Positions 13,677 to 26,306 are shown, counted from the first letter of the stretch. The stretch is 64,000 bases of DNA from Caprimulgus europaeus (GCA_907165065.1 OU015524.1:29760795-29824794), one strand, 5' to 3'. Program-made: numbers and translations. The notes: generated by a model from the letters alone, not told the origin.

Positions 13677-13932
13677 AAAAAATTAACTCATCTCTCTCCA
13701 CAGACTTTAGGTTATTGGAAGACTGAATATAATTTTAGAATCATCATCATCAGCTGGTTGACAGCAATAAAGGCAACGTTCACTTTAAATAACCCTGAAT
13801 TATATACAGTTGAGTAAATTTGAATTTGTTTTGCTTTAAGGTCTTCCAAAGTTGAGGCCAACATGCTGAACAAAAACATTGAACTATCTATAACCCTATG
13901 TCAACATATGATGCTACTGGGAATGGTAAGCG

Positions 13933-13958
13933 AATTAATTTTCCAAGGAAAATTAATT
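13933..13958. repeat. 26-bp near-perfect palindrome
   Basis: AATTAATTTTCC (13933-13944) and GGAAAATTAATT (13947-13958) are exact 12-bp inverted repeats separated by AA. AT-rich palindromes can arise by chance in AT-rich introns, but 12-bp perfect arms are notable here. Confidence 0.9.
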
Positions 13959-16900
13959 ACTTATGACTTACAGTTGTAAAAGCAAACAACGTAACTCTGG
14001 ATTAGGGCACATTTAATTTCTGTTTGGAGTAGCGATTAAATTAATTTCATATAATTCATGGTATGTAATGGAAAGCAGAACAAAGATGAAATTTTAGACA
14101 ATGACCAACACAGAAAAAAGTGTATATTTATGTTCCTGATCCACAAATAAAGGTCACAGATATTAATCTCTCTCTAGCGAAACATGACTTTGGTTTCTAA
14201 AATGATATTTTCTAAATTGTTTTTTAGAAAAAGTGTTATTAGCAAGACAAAAATCTAAAACACAACAAATTACAAAACATCAGAAATCTTGCATGTTATA
14301 CTGTCTCAGTGAAAAGAGACTACAGTTTTCAGTGATATCTATTCAATGACATAACTGTCACAGGATTATTATGAAGAACAGCAACACTAATTTAAATTCA
14401 TCCTACATTAATTTAAGTTCCTCTTTAAGGAAGAGAGGAAAAACTTTATCAGAGATCCAATATTTCAACTAATATGTACACTAACACCACAACAAAATTT
14501 ACACATAAAATGTAGGGTTTTTAACAGTTACTCACATTTTATAGTAAACGGTTATTCAGAATAAATCCATAGCTCAAGTGAACCTATGAAAGTGTTCTTG
14601 CAGCATTCCATTGATATTTGTTCAAACTAAGTAAGAACAATTATTTTATTTATTTCAGTGTGAAATACATAAAATTTTTATTTTACATAATATCTACCAC
14701 TAGAACTATACATATTAACAAATCATTTATGAGTACAAAATATCATCAGAATTTTAACTGCCACTTATGGTCTCCTTCTGAAGGTGAATACAAATTTATT
14801 GCTGATGCCAAACTTTTGGATACCAAGTCAACAGCTGCTGTGCTATGAACTCACACGGAATCACTCAAGAGTACGATAATATTAGTATTTTTCTCTATGA
14901 GTCAAATGAATATACTGTTAACTCATGAAAGCAAAACAACAGATGCAACAGATGACCGCTGCACAGCAAGCGGTGACTACGGAATTCCACTAACAAATAA
15001 TATTTACATTCATGATGTTAAAATTTGACCCCCCACACACTTTCAAAGCAAGTGATTCACATCCCCACTGCCACTTTTACCTGACTTCGGACACAAAAGG
15101 GATGCTTTGAATATGGTCCTAGCTTAATCAATTTTATCATTATAATATTTACATTAAAATCTGACTAGCATTCATAACATAGTGTCTTAAAGATCAACTT
15201 ACTTCACATAAAAGATGAACGTTTGAGCCTGAAACACAAGCTCTATCAACACAAATATCACACCACGGATATAGGTAAAGCCAAGAGTAATCTGCAGCTC
15301 TCTGGCTGTTTTTTACTGTAGTATTTTTAAGAATGTTTTAAAATTTAAAGAATTTAAGTTGCAAAAATTTAAACGAAACCTAGATTAAAGAAGCCGAACA
15401 ATTTTTCATTGCTAAAATTGTGTATTTTCACTTAAGGTTATTAAACACTTGAAATGTAAACAGGAAACCCAATGGCATCTCACACATTTCGGAAGCTGTT
15501 CAATCAAAATACTTTTGAAAAGTAGATTTTATCATCCTCTTTTCTCTTTCAGCTTTTAGTCAACCAAGCATTTCCAAACCGACATACAGAGAAGCCGTAT
15601 CAAGCAGATTTGCACGATCCCAGTCTCACAACTCCCATTTTGCTCCTCTTGCCACTCAGCTCCCACGTCAGAACAGATTCTTGTAAGAGTTTAAACCCGC
15701 CTGGCTGGACCATAACTCAGCTCGCCTCTGTTTAAACTAGCTCTGCCCAAGTACATTTACGGAAAGGAGGAAGAAAAAAAAGGATCAAACTGAAAACATT
15801 AATCAGGTTTGCCTAGAGGGTACACTATACCTGGGCAATTCTGCTCAGGAGCTCCTATCTGCTGCGTTTCTGGCAGTCTGGAAGTAAACAATCTCCACAT
15901 CTATTTTCCACAAACTGTAGCATATATAATTTTCATCCAATTAGAGCACAAATCACATGAGAAAGCTTGTACCAGGTCTGTTGTCATAAAGTGATAAAAA
16001 AAACTTCCTAACAAACTTGTACCAAGAGAGCTGGTAATTAAGCAATCACAAAAACTGACAAGGGCAGGCACATCTGTCCAGCAGCTGTTTCCTATCAACA
16101 CCTTTAGTTCATCCCACCTCAGTACACCAACACTTCTGAAACTTCCCTGCTTTTGCGAAAACCTCAGCAGCTCTAAAAACCCCACAGATGCCGATACAAA
16201 CTCTCTAATAATAAATAGCAATGATGCAAGAGGGGGATTATTAGCAGTAATGTCTAAAATTTACCTGCAGTTCAGGTTGCTTACAAAGGCACATCTCTGA
16301 CAAGTTTTCAAATGCTGTCTACAGTGCATTTTTGGTGACAGCAGTGAAAAGAGATGCAGTCCACGGGCAGCTTCGTGAGTGACATGTGCAGATGCGGTGA
16401 TTCCCCTGTGCTCTTGTACCCTTTGTAAATACACATGCACACATTTTCCTTCCGTTTCCTTAAAGGGGCAGCTTCTCACCTCAGCGAGCTGGCAGATTTT
16501 CTTGGAGATGCCAGCAAATATATTCAGTGTACTAGCTCAAATCAGTAAAAACACAATGGTTATCTTTTTTCTATATCCTTTTGTTTGGTTATAACCAGCC
16601 ATAATAGACTAGCAAAAGTTTACTGTGCTTTGCTGACAAGGACAGTTGATTTCTCTTTGCCAGCCAGAGAATAGGTAGAAACAACCAGAAAGATTCTGCA
16701 AAGTTACAGGATATAAACCATCCGTGGCAGCCAGCAAAACTCCGGCTGAAGATTAAATTACACAAACTTGTCAAAGGTTTAACTTACTTGGAAAGGAATC
16801 TTAAGTTTTGCACACCTACTGCACTGGGGTGGGGAAGCATCCAGAAAACATTATGGGGTGATTACTTCTCCCTGACAAAGCTGTCTGTAAAGATTTTTTT

Positions 16901-17523
16901 TTTTTTTTTCCTCACAGATGTCAGATGGCTTAGTTCACAGGGCTTTACTTTTGAAAATGAGAAGCACATAATTTACCCTAAAAATTATGTTGGACAAAAA
17001 CCACATGATTTTGCTTGCTTTCCTCACAGAGCCAATGCTTCACTCCTACTACACCACAACTAAGGATTCTTTAAGTTGTTGTGTTAGAAATCCTGCATTA
17101 AGCACACGCATGTTCATTAGTCTACCTATTCACTTTTTTTAAAAAAAAAATATACCTTTTCCCTACTGACAAGGCACTGGGGTTTTTTGCCTGCCTATAA
17201 CAATGTTTCATAGGCAGAGCCACAACAAGGCATCCCTGTAAAAGTTTTTGTACACCTTAAAACTTTGCGTACTCTTCTCCCTTTTCCACAAATTTCAAAG
17301 CAAGCAATTCCTTACAGTATGATTAAAAAAAAAAATCTGCAACAAAAGTCTCTTTGCAGGAGCCTACAGGTTCACAGGAGAGGTTTAAGTTTCCTTTATT
17401 GAGGAGTAGAGCTAAGAGCACTGTGAAATACTATCCCACATGCCTCTGTGTTTCAAGTCCTGGTGAGTTTATTCAGAGATGAATACAGAAGCAGCCCAGA
17501 ATTTGTCCTGTTACTATCATAGA

Positions 17524-17578
17524 TTTTGTTTTGTTGTTGTTGGTTTGGTTTTTTGTCGTTATGGTTTGGTTTTTTTTT
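17524..17578. repeat. T/G-rich low-complexity tract
   Basis: T/G-only blocks such as TTTTGTTTTGTTGTTGTTGG and GGTTTGGTTTTTTTTT cover this stretch with few other bases. Similar tracts lie near 39500-39535, 47120-47150 and 60546-60590. Complementary A/C-rich versions lie near 40515-40549 and 47878-47910. Confidence 0.85.
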
Positions 17579-20500
17579 AATTTACAGTAGTGGCAACATA
17601 TTCTATGCTGTTTAGGAATTTCTTTAATATCAGAATAGTCAGGTTTCTCTCATGATACCCTGCAGTTTCAGCCCGACTCCAGTTCATCAGCATATTTCAT
17701 ATTACAAGTTTTTTAAACTTAAGGTGCACCCATAATTAACTGGTTGCCATATACTGCCAAAAGTGTAATATACATTCATTAATAAGTGGTTTGATTACTG
17801 TGAGGTACACAGAGATGGGCACTGGTATCCTTTGTCAGTCTTTAAGCAAAGGTTCTGTTTATGCAATAATTTCAATTAAAGTATAGAAAACCATAAGCAA
17901 GCTCACAAAACTGCAATTATATCATAGGAGATTCATTCTATACCTAACTGTATGTATAAATTCAATGTAGTAATACAGAAGGAATGCTGAAGCATTTTGT
18001 AGACAGGCTGTTCAACTGGGTGTTGAAACCTGCAACCTGCAATTCTGATCAGTGAACAACATTCCTGCTGAACTGAGTTTCCACAGAAGCTAAGCGAATC
18101 ACACAACATAAAGCACTGTTCACCTAATAAGACATCACATTTTCTTAATCAGAAAAATGTGAGTTGCAAACCCACACAATATTTTTCTAATAAGCTTAAT
18201 AAAGCAATCTCAAGTTTGAGGTTGTTTTGACAATCACACCTCAAAGATTTAAAAAAGACTCTCTTGCACAGTGTATGGCATCATATTCTCACATCATAGA
18301 TGAGTGATCAAATGTTCCAGCTTCAACTGGAATCAAATAACCCCCCGCTTCAGAGGTTACAAAACTACATATATTAACTCTTACATCCTTTTAGGCTGCA
18401 AATTTTCCAAATGTGCTAAATAATGAAGATGTTACCAAATACAAAAATAGATCATTAAGAGATTTTTGCTCTCCAAAAATTGTAAAGACCAGATAGGATG
18501 CTCCTTTTTCAAGATCAGACACTGAATATTTTTTAATATTATACATAACTTGTCAGAAATTCTGATCCTTCAACACACACCACATATTTTGTTCTTAGGC
18601 TACAGGTGAGTTTGAGCAACACCAAGCTCTTTCCCTAGAGGTAACTGTTTTTTTTAGCATCCAGGGATTTTGCACATTTAATGTGTAAAGTCCACCCAAA
18701 CTTAACAGTCCCCTTAGCATTATTTCTTCTCTGCCTTATAATACAGATTCAGCTTTTCACTTTTTAAGTTATTAATTTAATCCCCCCCTTTACTTGAAGC
18801 TATTCATCTTTGATAGGGACTGGTGAACAGAAAGTTTATGTTAGTGCTGTTCTATTCTCCTAAGAAAAGTAGTGTTTTTATCCAAGAGGAAGAAATATTT
18901 TTCTTTACATATCTTTTTACTTGTTATTCATTTGCTTTGCTCTGGAATTCAATTCCCTAACCGTAATCTTTGTGAAGCAGCTTTGTTCTCAGCTCTTACC
19001 TACATCTTCCAAGATCATTACAACAGTAGTGGTGATTCATCAGCCGAAATAAAGTTTGCAGCATTGAGCCACTAGCTGCTTCTTCCCCAATAAGAATTTA
19101 GCTTTGAACTGGCACAGGGAGGTAGCAAGGCAAACATATTCTGTATCAGACAGAGTCTGGGCATCATCATCATGTTCAACTACAGAAGAAATCATAGTAA
19201 TATGGCCTGAAGGTGATAAATTAATTTTGGTTAGATTCCTGTCTGGGAGGAAAGAACAATTTTCCTAATGAGATAAAGACAAGGACCTTCAGGCAAGTGG
19301 AATTTCAGTCTGAGAGAGGCCCTAATAAATCAGGTTGTCCTCTTTGTTTAAGGAAATACCTGTTAGGAAATCTGAGGCCCGTTTATTTTTCTCTGACAAA
19401 CCTGATTTTCTTGGTAGTGGACAAACTCAGAATCATAATTTGAAATGAGAATAAAAGCAGGTGGTCAAGTACAAGTTTCAAATTGTTGTCATCTAAAATA
19501 AGTAAACAAATCCCAACTGATGGGACTCAGATGGAGTTTCCAGAGATATCCCGCTACCTGGAAACTTGTATTTTCATACCCAAATTAGTAGATTTGCTTG
19601 GAAAATTTACACTAGAAAAACTAGAAAACACTAATGTTCTCACAAATATGCATATGAAGTACCAAGAGGCCATGTGGGAGGGATCCAAAATCCCATGCAG
19701 CCCCTGACACAGTACTCATGGGGCAGGGGGCACACACTCCACAGGCTTTGAGAAAGCTACCAGTGTGAGCAGCAGGATTAACACAGGACCACTACTTTTT
19801 CCTGTAGCACTACTGCCATTGCTGATAGGTGCTGCCTAAGAGGGTCATTCAGCTGAACATACAACGTTCCTGTGCCACAGCCCCATTGCAAAAGCTACAG
19901 CCTTCCTCAGGCAGGTTCTGCTTCAGCAGTCTCTCACTTTAACCTCTAAGAAAAAACTCTCAGAAAAGGCAGAGAAATTAATGTCTCTGCCATTGCCTTT
20001 CAAGTAGAGTAGTTTGGGACCTCTGGCTATCTTAAACAGATAGAGAGACCACATCCTAAGTCAATCAAAACTCAGGCTGCTGTGAAAGCAGTAGCCCCAG
20101 CTCTCCTTGCCTCCCAAGCAATGCATTGCTGCCCCTCCCTTATGCCACACATAGCCATTACCAGCACCAGAAAAGAATCAGGGCACTTGGGCAGGAGTAG
20201 CAGAAAAGGCAGGACCACTCCTTCAGGGAGCTCACACTTTGATTAACACACAGTGAACATGTAACCATCCCTCAAGAAATCACCATCCTGCTTGTGGTAT
20301 ACGGCTTCCACTGCAGCACATAGCCTCAGCCTGCCTCTGCCTGAAGAGACAGGGTCCTGACTGCAGGACTAACCACTGTCTGTCCTTCAGGACAAGAATG
20401 CCAAAACCTGGATTTGACAGATTCCTAAATATCCATTTCAGGGTGATTAATAAATAAGTCATACATAAATGCTAGGTTTATAGTTACAGTGGACTAAGAA

Positions 20501-20941
20501 AGTAACTTTGTGAAAATCTTGTTGATCTTGACTGCACATTGCATGTTTCACCCCAGAAATTAATAAAAAACTACAACCAGCAATGAGGTTATAAATCAGA
20601 AATATAACAAAACTTTTCAACTTGACTTGGATAATATAAAAATCTGTACCCGATATTCTCTTTATCTGAGGGATTATATCAGTTATTACTCTGGGACTTC
20701 CTGTACAACACAACAGCTTTTCCCATGCCTGCCCTCTGAGATGCCAACAAGTGACCGTTCTCTCTCAAGGAAGACAAGTCATAACTGCTTAATTGCTCTT
20801 CTCCTCCCTTCCCCTCCCCTGCCACAAGACAGCTCTCAGGTCCAAAGGGCAGTAGAGCTTCTGACTTTGCTTTCAAGAGTTAAAATTTGCTTTCAATAGC
20901 ATCACATAAAGCTCTAGCACCTCAGAAATTTCTGTATCTTT

Positions 20942-21060
20942 TGTCCTGGTTTTGCTAGGATAGAGTTCATTTTCTTCTTAGCAGTTAGAATAGCTGTGTT
21001 TTAGTTTCAGCGGAACTTGTTATGAGAGGAATGTTGATAGAAGGAATGAGGACTTTATAG
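20942..21060 (+). mobile_element. Avian endogenous-retrovirus LTR-like fragment
   Basis: The segment starts TGTCCTGGTTTTGCTAGGAT, then AGAGTTCATTTTCTTCTTAG, and continues with CTGTGTTTTAGTTTCAG and GAATGTTGATAG. This closely resembles the start of a common class of avian ERV LTRs that begins TGTCCTGGTTT with GATAGAGTTAATTTTCTTC soon after. TG at the first position fits an LTR 5' end. Similarity fades after about 21060 and I found no matching CA end, primer-binding site or gag/pol reading frame, so it looks like a decayed solo-LTR fragment. Sequence on to about 21480 may belong to the same insertion but is unassigned. Confidence 0.55.
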
Positions 21061-22185
21061 CTACTGGGGTGATCATTAAGAATTCTGACAAAAGGTCTAT
21101 ATATCTCAGAGAATTTATCCAAACCATGATGAAACTTAGAAGTGCAGATAGCTGGTAAAGAACAATTTTTGAGGTCTACCTTTACCAGGCTTTTAGGACT
21201 AATTTCTCTGAAACTTTTCATATAACCAATTTGGACACAAACAAATAATGCAGTTGGGTGTTAACTTGTAAGAGTGGATCTAGTGGATCAAGAAGCTTCC
21301 CTGAAAGGGCCAGGAACATGGTACTTGCCCTGCTCTGTTTCAGGGCAAAGTAAATGATGGGAGCATCAGTCACCGAGGCAGTAGTGAACTGCTGCAATAT
21401 GTTCATTGCAACATTCATCTGATAATATCATGCTCCCAAAAACCATACAGCCACCACCAACTCCAGGCCTTTTTGCTTTAGAGCTATGCTTGTATAATGT
21501 GCACACGGGCCATAGGCGATAACGTGCACCTAAATTAATTCCTTCAAGCCACAGTGATGCAAGTTCCTAATACTTAAGAATTCACAGAATGCTTCAAACA
21601 GTAAATCATTCCATTTTTGGAATTGATTTTTTTTCTTTTAATTTTTTGAAAGAAGCAATCATTGTCTTCTCAAAGTGTCGACAGCATTTCAAGGTGGGTT
21701 TTTTTTTGTTAAATACTTTTTTCCTTTAAAGTAAGGACCAACAAAAATCTGTACCACTTTATTATTGTTGTTATTGCTGCTATTGTTATAAATAAAAGCA
21801 GTGGGTCTCCACAGGGAAGGAAACCAACTATGCTTCAGATTGAAGCCCCTCTTTTTGCCAGATGACTCCCTACCATCACTCCTTGATTTATAGCTGTTAT
21901 CATTAAAGCACATTTTTACTCAAATCTGGATACATATGTTAGAAAAATCTACAGTATTTCTGCCCTTCAATCTAGTTTTCCTCAAAAACTGTGGTATAGT
22001 TCATATAGAAAGATTAATTACATAAGTTTGTTTTACTGATAAGTTTTTCAGTTAGCAAGCGACATGAGCACATTTTATAGTCTGTGGCAATACAGGCAGC
22101 GCTTGCAAAAGCAGTACTGAGCGCTACCCTAACCAACTAAAATGTAGACCTCAGTTCTTTAAAACATAAACAAACAAAAGCACAA

Positions 22186-22205
22186 CCCCCCCCCCCCCGC
22201 CCCCC
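22186..22205 (-). other. C13-G-C6 tract; G-quadruplex motif on the SRBD1 strand
   Basis: Thirteen C, one G, six C on the plus strand, followed by A9. On the minus (SRBD1 sense) strand this is G6-C-G13, able to form a G-quadruplex in DNA or pre-mRNA. The same design, C8-G-C5, occurs at 24327-24340 about 2 kb away on the other side of exon C. Long C/G homopolymers are also error-prone in assemblies. Confidence 0.75.
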
Positions 22206-23110
22206 AAAAAAAAACCCAGAACAGGATATACACTTCTCAAACTGTACATAGCACCTTACTTTGTCACACCAACTTCAGCAGCGCAGTGAAGGACTCTAGG
22301 CTGCTAATTGCATTCTATCCCACTAACTCATGTGCTAACCTGGAAGCACAGATCCAGACAGTTCTGTGCTTTTTGTTCTGACTTCCGCTCCAGAGTTTAA
22401 AATTTACTTGTATCCTAGTTTCAAAAATTTAGAGAAAAGCAGAATGAGGAATGCTGAATCTTCTATTTTTTTTTTTTACTTCTCTATTTGGTGGGACTTA
22501 AGCACATGCATAAATGCCTTCCTGAACGGATGCCAACATGCTATAAAATGACAATATCTTATATACCACTTCTCAGTACCATTCACTTTGTAAAGACGCT
22601 TTGAGGGTAAAAGTTACTTCTCAGAAATAACCTACAAAAACGCATAAAAAAGAATTGTCAAACATTTTCCAATTCAGCTTTAGTAAATTAAAAACTTCAA
22701 AACAAATGCTTTTATTACAAACTTCTAAGAAGGAATGCACATAATAGCACAAATTAATGGCTTCTAAATGGAGGATCAATATCTCATTGTATTTTACACA
22801 AAGAGCTAAAGTCCCATTGCTGTAACAATACAAAAAAAGATAAAGCTTTACAGATCAGGTTACCTGTCTAATTTGATGTTTTTAATAGACTATAAATCTG
22901 GCTACAGCCATTTCAGGCTCAATCACAACCATTAAAAGTAGAGATTAAAAAAAGAGGCAGTCTATGACTTCTAAGTATTTACTACCATTCTATCAACTTT
23001 ACAAATGTCTTTTAAAGGAGACATAACTAGATGACAATTATAAAGCAGCATTTTCTAGTTGCTCTATATCACGGTAGACTACTTAGATTAAATTATATGT
23101 ATTACCTTAC

Positions 23111-23193
23111 CTGATACATTCCAACTCCTATGTGTTTGGGCTCAATTTTCACCAGCTCAGCTAACGGGTCTTGGACACGTCTAGCTATGGAAA
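23111..23193 (-). CDS. SRBD1: SRBD1 internal exon C (start of helix-hairpin-helix region)
   Basis: An 83-nt coding exon on the minus strand. Two bases (TT) complete a Val codon begun in exon B, then 27 codons read SIARRVQ followed by [20 protein letters not shown]. This segment is nearly invariant across Tex/SRBD1 proteins and starts the helix-hairpin-helix DNA/RNA-binding region; the family normally continues with His-Asp-Val. The acceptor is TTTTTCAG and the donor is CAG|GTAAGG, close to the ideal U2 site. The exon ends in phase 0, so the next exon should start with a His codon. I looked for that continuation down to position 1 and did not see it, so the next exon is probably outside the window. 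Confidence 0.94.
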
Positions 23194-24203
23194 CTGAAAA
23201 ATAGAATTAGAAAATAACTATGGCTTTTATCTGAAAATCAAAATCATATAATTGCTTTTGCTATTTTTTAAAAATCTTCTCTATATTTAATCTATTTTTT
23301 TATATGGAAATAATCAATAGTATAGCAGAATCCTTTTTTACTGTCAGATGCAGAACATTAAAAGCACATTAATCAAACTTCTTAATTGAAAAGCTCAAGC
23401 AAAGATGATACAAACTATAATCATGACATTAAAAAAGTTTTTTCAGCCACAGAGCTAACTAGAACTGTCCATTATATTTTTCCCCTCGTATCCGTACTAA
23501 AATGCACATATAACATTTAAAATTAAACTTTGATATATCCTTTAACTTTAAATCACAGATATGTAGCAACAAATAAAAATTTAAAAGAGAACAGAGTAAT
23601 TGTTCACAGACTTATTTATCTTATTTATCTAAGCTAGTATTTCCCAAGGTATATATTAGATACTTATATACTATATATTTATATAATTCAACCATAAAAT
23701 TCAGTGTTCACTTTGAAAATGGTTCTTGGACTTTACTAATCTAAACTGCATACAAAAAAAACATTTGCAATCTGTCATTGTTATAAACACATTTAGAAAA
23801 AAACAAAGCAATTTCCAACAATTCTGGTGCCATTAAAAGCACATGGGAAGAACTTTGGTCTTCTAAAACCAAATGTTGAATCAAGACTGCATTATTTAAG
23901 TCTGTATTTATTGATAAATCTTTTAATTACTGAAATCTCAGAAAAAAATACTTATTTGCAAATATCAATTTTCCATCTTGGTCTAATTCTGCAGATACTG
24001 GGTTGCATTCAGTAGTTGCAGCTGTGCTTCCTCCCACATATACTGAACTGGAAGAATTCTACTCTACCAGTATTACATTTATACACTTTTTTTCCCCTCC
24101 TGAATAAAGATAAGATAGGTTGCTTTGTTTAACGGCTCTTAGAATATTAATTCTACCTAGTGAATTAAGCATTGATGAAGAACAGGAGTATCTGCAGGTA
24201 CTG

Positions 24204-24242
24204 CAAAAGTCTTTCCAAGAAAAGGATCAAAAGTCTTTCCAA
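24204..24242. repeat. Short direct repeat, 24-bp period
   Basis: The 15-mer CAAAAGTCTTTCCAA occurs at 24204-24218 and again at 24228-24242, exactly 24 bp apart, with related A-rich spacers. It lies at the edge of the A/C-rich tract that starts near 24238 and probably arose by local duplication. Confidence 0.85.
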
Positions 24243-24375
24243 AAACCAAAACAAAATCACAGAAACCCCCCAATAAACAAAGCGAACTCAAAAACAAAAA
24301 AAAACCAAACAAAAATAAACAATCAACCCCCCCCGCCCCCAACCAAAAAGTCCAAAACCAACAAAAAAACAACAC
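24238..24375. repeat. A/C-rich low-complexity tract
   Basis: About 138 bp composed almost entirely of A and C on the plus strand, including runs such as AAAAACCAAAAC and the C8-G-C5 block at 24327-24340. In the SRBD1 transcript it would be T/G-rich. A 113-codon open frame crosses it, but only because A/C-rich sequence contains few stop codons on that strand. Confidence 0.9.
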
Positions 24376-24611
24376 CAGGTCTTGTTACTAAGACCACTTT
24401 ACCTACCATGTGCACTTGTGTGAGAATGAGAGAAATGAGGTGGGACAGAAGAAAGCTGTGATCCTTTATAAGCTATCTCCTGAATCACCTCCAGAGTGGG
24501 CATTAGTAATTTCAAGAGACATTTCCTAAAATTTATTTTACATATAAATTAATTTTTAAGTAAATCAAGAGCGAATTAGAGGAAGAACAGATAGGAGTCA
24601 GGAGTGAACAT

Positions 24612-24649
24612 GTATATACATGGTGGTTTTGTATATACATTGTGGTTTT
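24612..24649. repeat. 2 x 19-bp tandem duplication
   Basis: Two adjacent 19-bp units, GTATATACATGGTGGTTTT (24612-24630) and GTATATACATTGTGGTTTT (24631-24649), differing at one base. A recent local duplication, or replication slippage between GTATATACAT blocks, explains it. Confidence 0.93.
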
Positions 24650-24770
24650 GTCAACAATACATATGTAATGTTTAAATAGGAAAACTAGAAGTATGTCCAG
24701 TGGTCAGTACATGATTTTATACATATGCATACATATATATGTATAAAAACACAAGCATGATTATGATTAT

Positions 24771-24776
<6 letters not shown>

Positions 24777-24827
<51 letters not shown>
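24777..24827. repeat. (TA)n microsatellite, about 25 units
   Basis: Uninterrupted alternating TA over about 51 bp, beginning in the T-rich CTTTTTTATATA and ending at TATATATGAG. It is the longest dinucleotide array in the window. It sits just 3' of the CR1 copy at 24863-25302 (in that element's orientation) and in a locally TATATAC/GTATATA-rich neighbourhood from about 24610. Length polymorphism is expected for such an array. Confidence 0.98.
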
Positions 24828-24830
<3 letters not shown>

Positions 24831-24862
24831 GGTTATAGATAGATAAATATATAAGCACCTTT

Positions 24863-25302
24863 ACAGAATCACAGAATTGTTTAGTTTGGACAGACCTCTG
24901 AAGACAGACATCATCTTGTCTAACATCCCTGCTGAAGCAGGGTCAGCTAGAGCAGGTTGCCCAGGATCACGTCCAGTTGGGTTTTGGATATATCCATGGA
25001 TGGAGACTCTACAACCTGTCCAGGCAATCCATTCCAGTGTTTGACCACGCTGGCAGTAACTAAGTGTTTTCCTGTGTTCAGATGGAGTTTCCTGTGTTTC
25101 AATACATGCCTATTGCCTCCTGTTCTGACAGTGGGCACTACTGAGAAGAGTCTGGCACTCTCTCCTTCATTCCCTCCCATCAGGTATTTATACACATTCA
25201 TAAGATCTCCCTGAGCCTTCTCTTCTCCTGGCTGAACAGTCCCAGATCTCTCAATTTCTCCATGTATTAAAGGTGCTCCAGCTCCTTAATAATCTTTGCA
25301 GC
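24863..25302 (-). mobile_element. CR1 LINE, 5'-truncated, inactive copy
   Basis: A CR1 3' end in antisense orientation to the plus strand, hence in the same sense as SRBD1. On the minus strand it starts near AKIIKELEHL and encodes EKLRDLGLFSQEKRRLRE, then NVYKYLMGGNEGESARLFSV and VVESPS, ending LGNLL-stop at about 24947. It closes with the CR1 terminal motif, seen on the plus strand as ACAGAATCACAGAATTG at 24863. It aligns by eye with the copy at 9836-10297 over the whole shared span. An in-frame stop just after the EHL segment and a frameshift near 25205 break the frame, so it is older and inactive. Its 3' end lies about 35 bp from the (TA)n microsatellite at 24777-24827. Confidence 0.94.
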
Positions 25303-26306
25303 CTTAATTTAAACAGCAACAACCCGTACTGCGGGGTGTTAAAGATTTCACAGCATTTTGGAAAAGGACTTAATTAAACAATGACACTTGAAGCAAAAAC
25401 AGTAGATAGATCTAATGCTTATTTATTAGCTATGCAGGCTTCTCAAACCATAGATGCAAAATTTATTGATTAAATACAGCACTAGAAATTTTACTTTTAA
25501 AGATTTGCACTGCTAAATGCACAGTTAACATGAAGTTCACTGCTCGGTCATGCAGGACTTTTCATATCCTCTATTATCCATTTTAACATAGGCTGACAAT
25601 GGCAGCTTGCTAGCTAGGCTCAGAAAACACTGTGTTGGTGACATCTGATACGCCTGCCTCTCTGATGGCAAAGATCTGAATTCAAAGGCCATCACATATG
25701 TCTTGTAAAAAAATTAAAAAAAAAAAAATCACAAAAGGTTAACCACTATAAGTACACCAGTTACTGCTTACACAAGTATAGCTTACTACAGAAACACTTA
25801 CCTATAACAATAATTTATATTAATTACTTTGAAACACTAGTGGTACACATCACCAGTCACCTAACAAACAAAAGTGGAACAAAACACTAATGAAAGTAGT
25901 ATTGATCCAAACCAGGAAACATTTAAAACTATGTATTCCTTCTGAATCCATTTATGTCTATGTATAAGTACTACACTTGTCTTTCAGCAAGCTTTTTCAA
26001 CTTGTTTAATAACTATACAACAATAGCTATTTTAGAGAATTTTCTTTTAGAACCACCTAATGGCAAAATACATTTTAAAAGTTACATTTTAGATAAGCCA
26101 AGAGCAAATATCTCTCACTGTCCACAGCTCCTTTCATTACATCTTTTAAAAACAGACAACTACATGGATAGGTTGATACAGGAATTTTCCAAGCATAACC
26201 TTTTCATGAGAACCTTCAATTAAAAAGTAAAATTTAGACTCTTCTTGTCATAATAGCTAGGTTGACAATGCCGTCATATCCCTAGGAGGCTTCCAGCAGC
26301 GGTGCA

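Larger units (their letters stand above)
1..23110 (-). other. SRBD1: SRBD1 intron downstream of exon C (partial, at least 23 kb)
   Basis: Sequence 3' of exon C on the minus strand, running off the window. No continuation of the helix-hairpin-helix region was found in any stretch I examined, so it is read as one intron of at least 23 kb. It is AT-rich with many homopolymer runs. It holds a hairpin at 5851-5902, a degenerate palindromic element at 7084-7153, short palindromes at 7801-7822, 8734-8753 and 13933-13958, a CR1 3' end at 9836-10297, a G-rich tract at 11605-11624, and an LTR-like fragment at 20942-21060. Stretches 13020-13420 and 15575-15790 have somewhat more CpG than their surroundings, without a recognisable feature. 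Confidence 0.7.

Noticed and set aside
21418-21445. Possible His-Asp start (CATGATATTATC) of the next SRBD1 exon after exon C
   Set aside because: The frame hits a stop within a few codons and does not continue like the family.
24120-24461. 113-codon open frame rich in Lys, Pro and Asn
   Set aside because: Its protein simply reflects the A/C-rich low-complexity tract and a short direct repeat; there is no domain and no gene context.
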